This document shows positions 52,413-61,189 of a stretch of 64,000 nucleotides of DNA, piece by piece. The stretch lies in NCBI RefSeq assembly GCF_900129195.1, contig NZ_FQUY01000007.1, positions 55,325 to 119,324 on the forward strand. Reading direction: 5' to 3'. Under the pieces are notes generated by a model, which was not told the DNA's origin, ran no database searches, and saw nothing but the letters and a program-made list of their open reading frames with translations. Within the stretch, counting starts at the first letter, position 1. Each line of letters begins with the position of its first letter. Both the position numbers and the translations under genes were made by a program. The DNA comes from Desulforamulus putei DSM 12395. Its GTDB lineage: Bacteria; Bacillota; Desulfotomaculia; Desulfotomaculales; Desulfotomaculaceae.

Positions 52413-53264
52413 ATGAGAAAAATCCATGAAACTATTATTGAAAAATTATTACTGTTTAGCGCCGTGGTTGCTGTTTTGGTGGTCGCTTTAATCACATACT
52501 TTATTTTTGCCGACGGTTTCCCGGTCATGCAGAAATATGGGATTGCTCATTTCATTACCGGCAGTGATTGGCATCCGTTGGATAAACAATTTGGTTTGTT
52601 GCCGATGATTGCGGGTTCCTTTTTGGTTACGTTGGGCGCCTTGATTATCGGGGTTCCCCTCAGCGTGGGCTGTGCCATCTTTTTGGCGGAAATTGCGCCA
52701 AAGCAAGTGACAAGAATCATTCGACCGGCCATTGAGTTGCTGGCCGGTATTCCTTCGGTGGTATACGGGTTTTACGGACTGGTTATTCTTGTTCCGTTAA
52801 TTCGAGAACTATTTGGTGGCAGAGGTTTCAGTATTCTGGGCGGTTCCGTCGTCCTGGCCATTATGATCCTACCCACTGTTGTAAATATATCCGAAGATGC
52901 CATTCGGGCGGTGCCAAAGGAATATAAAGAAGGTTCCCTGGCCCTAGGCGCCACCCACTGGCAAACCATTAAAAAGGTCATTGTGCCCAGCGCTCGTTCC
53001 GGTATTCTCACAGCCATTGTGCTAGGCATGGGAAGGGCCATCGGCGAGACCATGGCAGTGATTATGGTGGTTGGTAACGTGGCTACTCTTCCCGAAAGCA
53101 TCCTTGATCCCATCCGAACTCTCACCGGGAACATTGCCATCGAGATGGGTTATGCCGCCGGGGAGCATGCCCAGGCATTGTTTGCCACAGGTATTGTTTT
53201 ATTCGTTATTATCATGATTTTAAACTTCATGGTAACGCTAGTGCCCAAAAGGATAGGTGAATAA
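52413..53264 (+). CDS. pstC: Phosphate ABC permease PstC
   Basis: Integral membrane subunit of the phosphate importer, 283 residues with about six TMs. Family motifs are IAPKQVTRIIRPAIELLAGI, PSVVYGFYGL and the cytoplasmic EAA-like loop VPKEYKEGSLALGATHWQTI. ATG 52413 is chosen because GAGAGGATAAG precedes it and the upstream extension shows no family similarity. pstA follows after one base. Confidence 0.95.
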   Translation: MRKIHETIIEKLLLFSAVVAVLVVALITYFIFADGFPVMQKYGIAHFITGSDWHPLDKQFGLLPMIAGSFLVTLGALIIGVPLSVGCAIFLAEIAPKQVTRIIRPAIELLAGIPSVVYGFYGLVILVPLIRELFGGRGFSILGGSVVLAIMILPTVVNISEDAIRAVPKEYKEGSLALGATHWQTIKKVIVPSARSGILTAIVLGMGRAIGETMAVIMVVGNVATLPESILDPIRTLTGNIAIEMGYAAGEHAQALFATGIVLFVIIMILNFMVTLVPKRIGE

Positions 53265-53265
53265 A

Positions 53266-54114
53266 ATGCAGAAAGTCAGATCATTCGTATATTGGGAGGA
53301 AAAAATTGCCCGGGGGTTTCTCTGGGCCTCGGTACTGGTAACCATTGGGGCGCTGCTGGCAGTTATCTTTCACATACTGCAGCACGGGCTGGTGCATGTA
53401 AATTGGGAATTTTTAACCAGGGAGCCTCTTTTTATGGGGAAGGAAGGGGGTATTTTCCCTACCATAGTCAGTACCGTTTATCTTATTTTAATTTCACTGG
53501 CCATCGCCACACCCATCGGCATTATGGCAGCCATACAGCTTACGGAATATACAAAAAAGGGTCCCCTGGTAAAAATTATTCGGTTTGCCACTGAAACCCT
53601 GGCCGGTATTCCTTCCATTATTTTTGGTTTGTTTGGCTTTGCTTTTCTCGTCTTATTCATGGGGTTTTCCTGGTCTTTGCTGTCGGGCGGTTTAACCCTG
53701 GCTTTTATGGTACTACCAACCATTGTCCGGACCAGTGAAGAAGCCATTAAAAGTGTGCCTTTAAGCTTCCGGGAAGGAAGTATGGCCCTGGGGGCCACCA
53801 AGTGGCAAACGGTTTGGAAGATTGTACTGCCCAGTGCTTTACCCGGTATTGTGACCGGTGTCATTTTAAGCATTGGCCGGGTTGTGGGGGAAACTGCAGC
53901 GGTCATTCTGACAGCCGGCAGCTCTCTCAATATTCCTTCCTCGATTATGGACCCGGCCCGCAGCATGTCGGTACATCTTTATATATTAGCTATGGAAGGT
54001 ATTTCCATGGAAAAGGCCTATGCTACCGCCACGGTATTAATAATCCTCATTTTTATTATCAATAGCATTGCCAACCGAATTATGCGCAAAATGAGTTCGA
54101 ACCTGGCAGCATAA
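53266..54114 (+). CDS. pstA: Phosphate ABC permease PstA
   Basis: Second membrane subunit of the phosphate importer, 282 residues, with six TMs and the loop VPLSFREGSMALGATKWQTV. It shares FATETLAGIPSIIFGLFGF with the family. The ATG follows AAAAGGATAGGTG in the end of pstC; an in-frame GTG nine bases earlier is an alternative. The ATPase pstB and phoU, which normally follow, are absent here: a terminator and unrelated genes come next. Confidence 0.95.
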   Translation: MQKVRSFVYWEEKIARGFLWASVLVTIGALLAVIFHILQHGLVHVNWEFLTREPLFMGKEGGIFPTIVSTVYLILISLAIATPIGIMAAIQLTEYTKKGPLVKIIRFATETLAGIPSIIFGLFGFAFLVLFMGFSWSLLSGGLTLAFMVLPTIVRTSEEAIKSVPLSFREGSMALGATKWQTVWKIVLPSALPGIVTGVILSIGRVVGETAAVILTAGSSLNIPSSIMDPARSMSVHLYILAMEGISMEKAYATATVLIILIFIINSIANRIMRKMSSNLAA

Positions 54115-54143
54115 AAAAGCAGTGCCTCACCCGGGGCACTGCT
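54113..54143. terminator. Bidirectional terminator after pstA
   Basis: AGCAGTGCC / GGCACTGCT. On the minus strand it is followed by TTTTTT and so serves the small minus-strand gene; on the plus strand it follows pstA. Confidence 0.8.
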
Positions 54144-54170
54144 TATGCGTTTCAAGTAAATGATATAATG

Positions 54171-54314
54171 TTAAAAGATATCCAGGTTATAAAGACCCGG
54201 GTCGTGATTTTCCTCTTCCTGATACAAATGATCCGACAAATTGTCGAGCAGAGACCTTTGTTCTTCAGGAGGTAAGGATTTAATTTGCTCCCATAAACGG
54301 TCCGTTAACATCAT
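54171..54314 (-). CDS. Small acidic hypothetical protein (47 aa)
   Basis: A minus-strand frame with GGGGG upstream of a double ATG. The product starts MMLTDRLWEQIKSLPPEEQR, continues SLLDNLSDHLYQEEENH and ends LYNLDIF. It looks like a short amphipathic helix pair, similar in style to small Clostridial regulatory or structural peptides. It ends at a strong terminator and stands alone, divergent from the PHP gene. No family recognised. Confidence 0.5.
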   Translation of the reverse strand: MMLTDRLWEQIKSLPPEEQRSLLDNLSDHLYQEEENHDPGLYNLDIF

Positions 54315-54382
54315 TTATACCCCCGTTTTTGTTCTATAATCCCCTATTGAAAATCATTCTATTCTGAAGGAGAGGGACCCCG

Positions 54383-55231
54383 TTGTATTTGGCTGATTAT
54401 CATGTTCACCCCGGTTATTCTATGGATGCAGAACCCTGCTCCATTGAACAGTACTGCCAGCGGGCAGTGGAGTTGGGGCTTCAAGAAATATGCTTTACCA
54501 CCCATTTTGAGTGTGACCCGCGGCGAAAGCATATCGACTGGCTGGTGCGTTTGAACGGCCGGTACCATCCCATGGACCGGTGGTCCTGGATTGATCACTA
54601 TCTTCATGATATTGAAAGGGCCAAAGGTATCTTTAAATCGGCAGGTCTAAAAGTGAAAGCAGGATTGGAGGTGGGCTATGATGTCGGGCTGGAAGCGGTT
54701 ATTGAAGAACTGGTTACCAACTATCCCTGGGATTTTATCCTGGGTTCTGTGCACTGCCTGAACCATATTGCCATCTCCTCCGGCCGGGAAAGTCCTTTTT
54801 ATTTCCGGGGTCGTACTGCAAAGCAGGTTTGCCTGGATTATTATAAAATTTTGCAAGAAGCCGTATCCACGGGTTTCTTCGATTGTGTCGGGCATCTTGA
54901 TATCTATCGAAGACATGGGCTTGACTACCTGGGAGAGGAAATTAACCAGGCGGAATTGGAGCATGCGGAAAGGATTTTCAAGCAAATCTCCCGGCAGGGC
55001 ATGGGATTGGAAATCAACACATCGGGGAGGCGAAAGGGACAGGATTTTTTTCCTTCCGGAAGGTTGCTGAAGTTAGCCAAGGAATGTGGCATTACCATAT
55101 TTACAATGGGTTCCGATGCCCATAGAATATCTGAACTGGGCCAGGGGCTGGTGCAAGCAACGGAATTACTTCATACACACGGCCTGTGTTTGCATAGTTT
55201 TGAGAAAAGAATCCCCACTGCCGTGAAATAA
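54383..55231 (+). CDS. PHP-family phosphatase (histidinol-phosphatase-like)
   Basis: A 282-residue metal-dependent phosphatase of the PHP superfamily. Metal ligand motifs are visible: DYHVHPGYSMD, CFTTHFECDPR, KAGLEVGYD, ILGSVHCLN, FDCVGHLDIYRR and MGSDAHR. This matches HisJ-type histidinol phosphatases in length and order, but no other histidine gene is nearby, so the substrate may differ. TTG start with AAGGAGAGG upstream. Confidence 0.82.
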   Translation: MYLADYHVHPGYSMDAEPCSIEQYCQRAVELGLQEICFTTHFECDPRRKHIDWLVRLNGRYHPMDRWSWIDHYLHDIERAKGIFKSAGLKVKAGLEVGYDVGLEAVIEELVTNYPWDFILGSVHCLNHIAISSGRESPFYFRGRTAKQVCLDYYKILQEAVSTGFFDCVGHLDIYRRHGLDYLGEEINQAELEHAERIFKQISRQGMGLEINTSGRRKGQDFFPSGRLLKLAKECGITIFTMGSDAHRISELGQGLVQATELLHTHGLCLHSFEKRIPTAVK

Positions 55232-55409
55232 GATGAATCATATTTTGTTAAAAAATCACGGATTGGAACTAAATGGAGTAAAACCAAACCATCCTGTAAA
55301 TAGGCTTATATCAGGGAGCTTTTCCTGCAACTTTGTCGACAAACAGATGTGGACAAGGCTGCCAACCTTACCATAAAATAATGGAAGGAATTCAGGAGGG
55401 GGTTGGGGC

Positions 55410-56243
55410 ATGTCGCATAAGAACAGTTACGCAGTCAAAAAAGAATTTGATGCTACCAACATGACCGTTTACTTTGGTTCTGCCATCTTTACGGGCGGCA
55501 TGACAAGTATACCGAACTTATTCCTAAAATATTACCGTGACGTGGGTATCACGGATTCCGAAATGATGCTGATTATTCAGTTGTTAAGACTACGCCATGA
55601 AGAACAACTGTTAATGCCCAGTATAGAGACCCTGGCCGGCTGCCTGTCTGCCGAACCGGCACAAATCGAAAGACAGATTAAAAATTTACTTGACAAAAAA
55701 GTCATTGGCATTACAAATTATTTCACCGGTGACGACGGTTCAATTAAACAGGGGTATGACTTTGAACCTCTGGTGTTTGAACTTTCAGAGGTCTGGGCCC
55801 TTAATCAAAAAAAAGAATTGGACCGCATTGCTGAAAGATTGCATTCTTCTCCAGGCCATGTGAGCCGTGATCAGGAAAAGACCGGAATTGTTTTGACCCC
55901 CCGGGAACAGGATCTGTGCCATACCTTTGAAAATGAATTTGGCCGGTTGCTCTCCCCCATGGAGATCGAACAAATCATCGGCTGGCTGGAAGAACATGAC
56001 ACTGAACTGATATTAGAAGCGTTAAGGCAGGCAGTAATCAGGGGAAAACATAATTTTAAATACATCGGCAGCATTCTCAGGGAATGGCACAAAAACAATA
56101 TCCGGACCCTTCAGGAAGTGGAAGCCTACCAGCAACGGTTTGAACAGAACAGGGCCAGGCAAATGCAACGAAAGACCGGTATGGAATCCGTCAATAAAGC
56201 GGATCAAAAGAAAAAGACATTGATGAGATCAATGTATAGTTAA
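55410..56243 (+). CDS. DnaD-domain protein
   Basis: A 277-residue primosome-type protein. The N-terminal winged-helix part (IPNLFLKYYRDVGITDSEMM, LAGCLSAEPAQIERQIKNLL) is followed by a C-terminal DnaB_2/DnaD domain (EFGRLLSPMEIEQIIGWLEE, FKYIGSILREWHKNNIRT), whose YIGSILREWHKN motif binds DNA. It is likely to help load the replicative helicase. GGAGGGGG precedes the ATG. It stands alone with a terminator behind it. Confidence 0.9.
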   Translation: MSHKNSYAVKKEFDATNMTVYFGSAIFTGGMTSIPNLFLKYYRDVGITDSEMMLIIQLLRLRHEEQLLMPSIETLAGCLSAEPAQIERQIKNLLDKKVIGITNYFTGDDGSIKQGYDFEPLVFELSEVWALNQKKELDRIAERLHSSPGHVSRDQEKTGIVLTPREQDLCHTFENEFGRLLSPMEIEQIIGWLEEHDTELILEALRQAVIRGKHNFKYIGSILREWHKNNIRTLQEVEAYQQRFEQNRARQMQRKTGMESVNKADQKKKTLMRSMYS

Positions 56244-56253
56244 TTACCCAGAT

Positions 56254-56280
56254 AACGCCCGGAGGGGCGTTTTTATTATT
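56254..56280 (+). terminator. Terminator of the dnaD-like gene
   Basis: AACGCCC / GGGGCGTT hairpin followed by TTTATTATTT. Confidence 0.85.
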
Positions 56281-56425
56281 TAAGGTCCTGCATTTATAAA
56301 ATTCTGATAACTGAGTATATTTTGTCCTTCTGCCCATATAAAATGACAGAGCTTTTCTTGTAGTTAATGTGTATATTCTTAACATAATTGTACAAACTAT
56401 CATATGGGTAAGAAAGGAGGAACCA

Positions 56426-57136
56426 ATGAACAAGAAGTACCGTAAGATCGCCACTGTACTGGCGGTTGTGTTGGCAGTCACCTCTGGCTTGGTTGGCGCT
56501 ACGGCAGCTGCAGGGGAGACTTGCGACGGTGCGGGCGGTTTAGATTATGAAGGGTCTGATCCGGACCGATCATGCCAGGAAGTCACTTACATTGTCCGGC
56601 CGGGAGACACCCTGTATCAGGTTTGCAGGGACTACAATGTGTCACTCGGTCAACTGATGCGGGCCAATAATTTAAAGAGTACGGTAATCTATCCAAATCA
56701 AAAGCTAATCGTTCCAACAGGCAGTGTATCTGCCTACGGCATGGTACTGTCCCGGGGGGATATCTCCAGGGATGATATCGAACTGCTGGCCAGACTCATC
56801 CATGCCGAGGCCAGGGGAGAATCCTTTGAGGGAAAAGTAGCTGTAGGGGCCGTCATCATTAATCGCCTGGCAAGCCCGGATTTCCCCAAAAATATTCGAG
56901 ACGTCATTTTGCAAAACAACAACCGGGTTTACCAGTTTTCGCCCGTTCAGGACGGCTCCATCAACCTTAAGCCTGATGAAGAATCCATGCGGGCTGCTAT
57001 AGAAGCTCTCATGGGGCGTGACCCTACCGGCGGAGCATTATTCTTTTACAACCCGGTGGTTGCTACAGATAAATGGATAAAAACCCTTCCCGTAGTTACC
57101 CGAATTGGCAACCATGTTTTTGCCACCAAGGTATAA
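56426..57136 (+). CDS. LysM-SleB cell-wall hydrolase
   Basis: A 236-residue secreted hydrolase. A signal peptide (residues 1-30, VLAVVLAVTSGLVGATAAAG) is followed by a LysM domain near 53-97 (TYIVRPGDTLYQVCRDYNVS) and a C-terminal Hydrolase_2/SleB domain with LARLIHAEARGESFEGKVAV (Glu128 and Glu132 region), typical of spore-cortex-lytic enzymes such as SleB and CwlJ. It would open spore peptidoglycan at germination or turn over the wall. RBS AAAGGAGG lies five bases from the ATG; a longer upstream frame has no such site. Confidence 0.9.
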   Translation: MNKKYRKIATVLAVVLAVTSGLVGATAAAGETCDGAGGLDYEGSDPDRSCQEVTYIVRPGDTLYQVCRDYNVSLGQLMRANNLKSTVIYPNQKLIVPTGSVSAYGMVLSRGDISRDDIELLARLIHAEARGESFEGKVAVGAVIINRLASPDFPKNIRDVILQNNNRVYQFSPVQDGSINLKPDEESMRAAIEALMGRDPTGGALFFYNPVVATDKWIKTLPVVTRIGNHVFATKV

Positions 57137-57145
57137 TACCACAAA

Positions 57146-57174
57146 AGGCTAACCCTTATGAAAAAGGTTAGCCT
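57146..57174. terminator. Convergent terminator
   Basis: AGGCTAACC / GGTTAGCCT between the hydrolase gene and the convergent superoxide dismutase gene. Confidence 0.8.
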
Positions 57175-57950
57175 AATTTATTTATGAATGATTTGTCCTG
57201 ATTGTTCTTCAGATTGGTTAACCGGGAGTTTACAACCAACCAATCAAGGTTGCGAAAAAAAGCATCCATATAGCTGGCACAATTGGTCCCGTAATCAAGA
57301 AAATAGGCATGTTCATGTACATCCAGGACCAGCAAGGGCTCCAGGCGGATCACCGGTCCCTGGGTATCCTGTCCGTAATTATGAAGGTGGCCGTCGTCGT
57401 AATCGTAACCCAGAATCACCCAACCACGGCTGGCCAACCCTGTTGCCCGAAAGTCCTTTTCCCAAAACTCGTAGGACCCAAAATCTCTGACGATGGCCTC
57501 CAGGATTGCTCCTGTGGCAGATCCTCCTTTGCCTCCGAGGTTTTCGAAATACAATTCATGCAGTTTATAACTGCCCACCGTACAGGTCTCTGCGTTTTTT
57601 AAAGATCGCAGGTCGCTGTAGGTGGAGTTGCTTTCGCCATGTTCCATGGAGCGCAGCTTTATCCTGATTTCATTGGTCTTATTAACATAACCCTGGTAAA
57701 TCTTATAGTGTTCTTGGATTTGCCTGGGTGAAAAACCGATCATAGACAGGAGCTGGACCTTTAGTGGACGACTTTCAATGAGACTGAATGTGCCGTCGGA
57801 AGGGTCGGGAATATATATAACGTCTCCTGGATTAAGACGATCCAGGTTTTCCAGATTAGTGTTGGCAATGGAAAGATTACTGAGACTGACATTATATTTT
57901 TTTACGATGGCTTTTATTGTATCACCAGACCGGACGACGTGCCTTGGCAT
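57168..57950 (-). CDS. LysM domain fused to Fe/Mn superoxide dismutase
   Basis: A 260-residue protein. Residues 2-48 are a LysM domain (HVVRSGDTIKAIVKKYNVSL, LDRLNPGDVIYIPDP); from about 70 on it is an Fe/Mn superoxide dismutase: EHYKIYQGYVNKTNEI and YKLHELYFENLGGKG with the first two His ligands, and the C-terminal LDVHEHAYFLDYGTNCASYM with the DxHEH ligand motif. No signal peptide precedes the LysM at the chosen ATG (GGTGA upstream), though an upstream in-frame extension contains a hydrophobic segment. It could be bound to peptidoglycan or a spore surface. Confidence 0.85.
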   Translation of the reverse strand: MPRHVVRSGDTIKAIVKKYNVSLSNLSIANTNLENLDRLNPGDVIYIPDPSDGTFSLIESRPLKVQLLSMIGFSPRQIQEHYKIYQGYVNKTNEIRIKLRSMEHGESNSTYSDLRSLKNAETCTVGSYKLHELYFENLGGKGGSATGAILEAIVRDFGSYEFWEKDFRATGLASRGWVILGYDYDDGHLHNYGQDTQGPVIRLEPLLVLDVHEHAYFLDYGTNCASYMDAFFRNLDWLVVNSRLTNLKNNQDKSFINKLG

Positions 57951-58092
57951 AAAATCACCATCCCAAAATTTTCTATTATAACATAATATTCTTTTGGCAC
58001 ATTGGGGTGCCGCTTTTTTGCAAAGCATAAGGACCTGATTGAGTGATATAATAGTTAAGATCACAAACCAGCAGGAATGGTGGAGGGAGAAA

Positions 58093-60123
58093 TTGAACCG
58101 GGTCAATCAATGTTTCCTCATCATAGGTTTTATTATGTTATTCTACTGCGTTTCCGGTTGTGCCACAGTAGATCAAGGGCAGCCCCCGGATATTCCCATG
58201 CCTTCCAAAATTGTTGATGTAAATAATAAATTAATCACGACGGTTGCCCCGGTGAATACCGTGCCGGTGCAGTTGGACCAAATCGCCCTGTCCATGCAAC
58301 AGGCCATTGTGGCCATTGAAGATGAACGGTTTTACCAGCACCGGGGCATTGATTTTAGGGGTTTGGCCCGGGCAGCCTACCAAAACCTGCGCAGCGGTGA
58401 TATCGTACAGGGGGGCAGCACCATCACCCAACAGTTGGCCAAAAATTTATATTTGGGTCCCGAACGGACACTGGGCAGGAAGATAAAGGAACTTTATTAT
58501 ACCATTCAACTGGAACGAACCTATACAAAAAAAGAAATTTTAAATATGTACTTAAACCGTGTCTATTTTGGCCAGGGGGCCTATGGGGTTGAAGCGGCGG
58601 CCCGAACCTATTTTGATAAGTCCGCCAAAGATTTGACACTGGGGGAAAGTGCCATGCTGGCGGGTTTACCCAGGGCGCCCAGTTATTATGCTCCTACCAC
58701 CAACCTGAAAGGGGCCAAGGAAAGACAGAAAATCGTATTAAAGCGTATGCTGCAGTTAGGCATGATTTCTGAAGAAGCTATGAAAGAGGCCCTGGCCGAA
58801 CATATCGAACCACAGGCCAAAACCGAAGCATTACAACAGGCACCTTATTTTGTGGCGGAAATTATCAAGTACTTTAAAAATAAATATCCCAACGGTATGG
58901 AAATGTTATATTCCAGCGGTTTAACCATTCAAACCACATTGGATTTGGCCATGCAAAAAAGCGCCGAAAGGGCTCTGGAACAGGGATTGGGAAAGGTAAA
59001 TCAAGAAATTAACGGGGCACTGGTGGCCATTGACCCCAAAAACGGCTATATAAAGGCGATGGTAGGCGGCAGGAGCTGGCAAAAGTCACAGTATAACCGT
59101 ACCCTGGCCAAAATGCAGCCAGGCTCAGCCTTTAAGCCCTTCCTATATACCGCAGCTATTGATTCCGGTTACACCGCCGCCAGCATTGTTTTTTGTGAGC
59201 CAGTCACTTACCGGCAAGCAGGGGCAGAGCCCTATACCCCGAAGGACCACAAGGTTGGATATCACTACCGGCCCTTTATTCTGAAACAGGCCCTAGCCAT
59301 CTCCGACAACGTTGTTGCCGTCCGGCTGGCGGATATGATTGGCCCCGACGTCATCATACGATACGCGAAGGCCATGGGAATTGAAAGCCCTTTAAGGCCC
59401 TACCTGTCTCTGGCGCTGGGGACTTCGGAAGTAACCCCCCTGGAAATGGCGGTTGCCTTCGGGCCCCTGGCCAACCAGGGAATTCGATGCAAACCTCTTT
59501 ACATCGTAAAGGTTACCGATAGTTCCGGTAGAGTACTGGAGGAACACCGGCCCCAACTGGCCAAGGTCATTGATGAAAAGGTGGCCTACATTGTCACGGA
59601 TATGCTGAAGGCCGCCGTGCAGCCCGGGGGTACGGCCGCCCAGTTGTCCTGGATGGTGTCAAGGCCGGTGGCAGGAAAAACCGGCACCACTGAAGATTAC
59701 ACCAATGCCTGGTTTGTGGGTTACTCTCCAGATCTAGTAGCTTCCGTGTACGTAGGGTATGACGACAAGAAGAAAAAAGTTGGCTTGACCGGAGGGGACA
59801 TTGCAGCTCCCATCTGGGGGCAATTTATCGAAGAGGCCCTCAAGGGTACCAGGGTAGTGGACTTTGAAGTACCCACCGGAGTTGTTCGGGAAGAAGTCTG
59901 TACTGCGGATGGGTTAAAGGCCTCGGCCCTATCCAGCGGTACCATGTCAGCTTACTTCATCCAGGGGACCGAACCCAAGATACCTTGTTTTGGGGACGTC
60001 TGGTGGAAGAAACCTGCGGATTCAGGGGAAGGCCCCCGGGACCTGATTTATAATCCCACTTCCCCGGTACCGGACGAGCATCCCTATCGCCCTCAATGGC
60101 CCTGGTTGCAAGAGGAAAGATAA
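58093..60123 (+). CDS. Class A penicillin-binding protein (PBP1A type)
   Basis: A 676-residue bifunctional peptidoglycan synthase. The GT51 transglycosylase has the catalytic Glu in AIEDERFYQHRGID (Glu76) with QGGSTITQQLAKNL and RKIKELYYTIQLERTYTKKE; the transpeptidase has SAFK (Ser345), SDN and KTGTT (Lys529). TTG 58093 follows GGTGGAGGGAGAAA and is preferred over a GTG 18 codons upstream. The N terminus has a hydrophobic stretch ending in VSGC-ATV, which resembles a lipobox instead of the usual uncleaved anchor. Confidence 0.92.
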   Translation: MNRVNQCFLIIGFIMLFYCVSGCATVDQGQPPDIPMPSKIVDVNNKLITTVAPVNTVPVQLDQIALSMQQAIVAIEDERFYQHRGIDFRGLARAAYQNLRSGDIVQGGSTITQQLAKNLYLGPERTLGRKIKELYYTIQLERTYTKKEILNMYLNRVYFGQGAYGVEAAARTYFDKSAKDLTLGESAMLAGLPRAPSYYAPTTNLKGAKERQKIVLKRMLQLGMISEEAMKEALAEHIEPQAKTEALQQAPYFVAEIIKYFKNKYPNGMEMLYSSGLTIQTTLDLAMQKSAERALEQGLGKVNQEINGALVAIDPKNGYIKAMVGGRSWQKSQYNRTLAKMQPGSAFKPFLYTAAIDSGYTAASIVFCEPVTYRQAGAEPYTPKDHKVGYHYRPFILKQALAISDNVVAVRLADMIGPDVIIRYAKAMGIESPLRPYLSLALGTSEVTPLEMAVAFGPLANQGIRCKPLYIVKVTDSSGRVLEEHRPQLAKVIDEKVAYIVTDMLKAAVQPGGTAAQLSWMVSRPVAGKTGTTEDYTNAWFVGYSPDLVASVYVGYDDKKKKVGLTGGDIAAPIWGQFIEEALKGTRVVDFEVPTGVVREEVCTADGLKASALSSGTMSAYFIQGTEPKIPCFGDVWWKKPADSGEGPRDLIYNPTSPVPDEHPYRPQWPWLQEER

Positions 60124-60130
60124 CGTTAAA

Positions 60131-60172
60131 CACAATAAATAACAGGCCCCCGGAGGCCTGTCATTTATTGTG
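60131..60172. terminator. Long convergent hairpin
   Basis: CACAATAAAT..ACAGGCC / GGCCTGT..ATTTATTGTG, about 17 bp with one mismatch, between the PBP gene and the small minus-strand gene. The T-rich 3' arm suits termination in both directions. Confidence 0.75.
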
Positions 60173-60289
60173 TTATTCCCTGGAATATTCAGTCAGGTAA
60201 CAATCTTCGCAGTAACTGTTACCCATCTCTTCGTCAATCATCAACTTGGATTCATCATACTCTTTACCACAGACACAACATGTAAACAC
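60173..60289 (-). CDS. Very small zinc-ribbon-like protein (38 aa)
   Basis: A GTG frame with GGGAGG eight bases upstream. The product starts FTCCVCGKEYDESKLM and ends NSYCEDCYLTEYSRE, so two Cys pairs (CVC and CEDC) about 25 residues apart could hold one zinc ion. It resembles the tiny knuckle proteins found in many Clostridia. Function unknown. Confidence 0.55.
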   Translation of the reverse strand: MFTCCVCGKEYDESKLMIDEEMGNSYCEDCYLTEYSRE

Positions 60290-60375
60290 GATGGGTTTCC
60301 TCCCTGGTGCCGTTCAGGTCAGGTTAGAGGTTAACTCCTTAGAATGATTTCCTAAGAAGAAACGGTCGGAACCAA

Positions 60376-60576
60376 TTAGAGAAGCTGCTGGCATCTTTGC
60401 CGGGCTTCTTCCAGTAAAATTCCTGTTTTTTTGCACAGTTGAGCAAGTTCTTGTTTTTCAGGCGCACTGGCGGGAAGTTTATCAATGGTTCTTCCCATAT
60501 CCATCATGCAATCTTGTGCGTTTTGGATACAGTTTTTTAGTTCTGCTGAATTGCTTGTGTTGACGATTATCTTCAC
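60376..60576 (-). CDS. Hypothetical Cys-containing helical protein
   Basis: A product of about 66 residues, IIVNTSNSAELKNCIQNAQD, CMMDMGRTIDKLPASAPEKQ, then LAQLCKKTGILLEEARQRCQ. Four cysteines lie on one amphipathic helical face. The start is uncertain: GTG 60576 overlaps the AAAGGGGGG ribosome site and a TTG eight codons earlier lacks one. No family recognised. It is followed 300 bases on by another minus-strand small protein and lies behind a DUF2892 gene that may be cotranscribed. Confidence 0.5.
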   Translation of the reverse strand: MKIIVNTSNSAELKNCIQNAQDCMMDMGRTIDKLPASAPEKQELAQLCKKTGILLEEARQRCQQLL

Positions 60577-60609
60577 CCCCCTTTCCCAAGATGCTGGCAA
60601 CCGTATTGA

Positions 60610-60870
60610 CTACCTCTCCGAATCCGGCACACCGGTCGTCCAATTGTCCACCTCCTCCTCGACAGTTAGGCGCGGTTCAAGACTTGAAACGCCTAAAACA
60701 TGGTAAAGAGGACTGTAGCCAATGGCGGCTACCACCAGTATTTCAATGCCCAGAATACTAAAAAGAACAGACCAAACAGATCCAAAGATTTTTAAAATCC
60801 CCAGGGCAAGAAAACTGATGCCAAAGGTAACCCGTATAATTTTATCGGCAGTACCGACATTTTTTTGCAC
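60610..60870 (-). CDS. DUF2892 (YgaP-like) membrane protein
   Basis: An 86-residue protein with the DUF2892 pattern: MQKNVGTADKIIRVTFGISF, two hydrophobic segments and IGYSPLYHVLGVSSL. Family members are small membrane proteins, sometimes fused to rhodanese domains, with unknown function. GTG start with GGGGAGGG upstream. Confidence 0.85.
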   Translation of the reverse strand: MQKNVGTADKIIRVTFGISFLALGILKIFGSVWSVLFSILGIEILVVAAIGYSPLYHVLGVSSLEPRLTVEEEVDNWTTGVPDSER

Positions 60871-61048
60871 AAATCATCCCTCCCCAGGGTAAAATGTGTA
60901 AGCTTATTATTTGCATTTGAGGCTTGCTTATACGAAAGATCATTTTCTTTTGTGGTGGTATTGCAGAAAACAGATTGATTGAAAATGTTCTTGACAAAAA
61001 GGAAACAATCGGTCATAATAGTGTCTGTTCACAGTTGAATATTGTCTT

Positions 61049-61125
61049 CGGGATGTAGCTCAGTTTGGTAGAGCGCACGGTTCGGGACCGTGAGGCCGCA
61101 GGTTCAAGTCCTGTCATCCCGACCA
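61049..61125 (+). tRNA. tRNA-Pro (anticodon CGG)
   Basis: Acceptor CGGGATG / CATCCCG, D-arm AGCTCAGTTTGGTAGAGC, anticodon arm CACGG-TTCGGGA-CCGTG giving CGG, T-arm with GGTTCAAGTCC, encoded CCA; 77 nt. Confidence 0.95.
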
Positions 61126-61143
61126 TCTTGATGTATATAAATG

Positions 61144-61189
61144 AAACCCGTGAAAGCTTGTGGTTAAAGCCTTTACGGGTTTTATTTTT
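61144..61189 (+). terminator. Terminator of tRNA-Pro
   Basis: AAACCCGT / ACGGGTTT with an inner GCTT/AAGC stem, followed by TATTTTTG. Confidence 0.75.
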
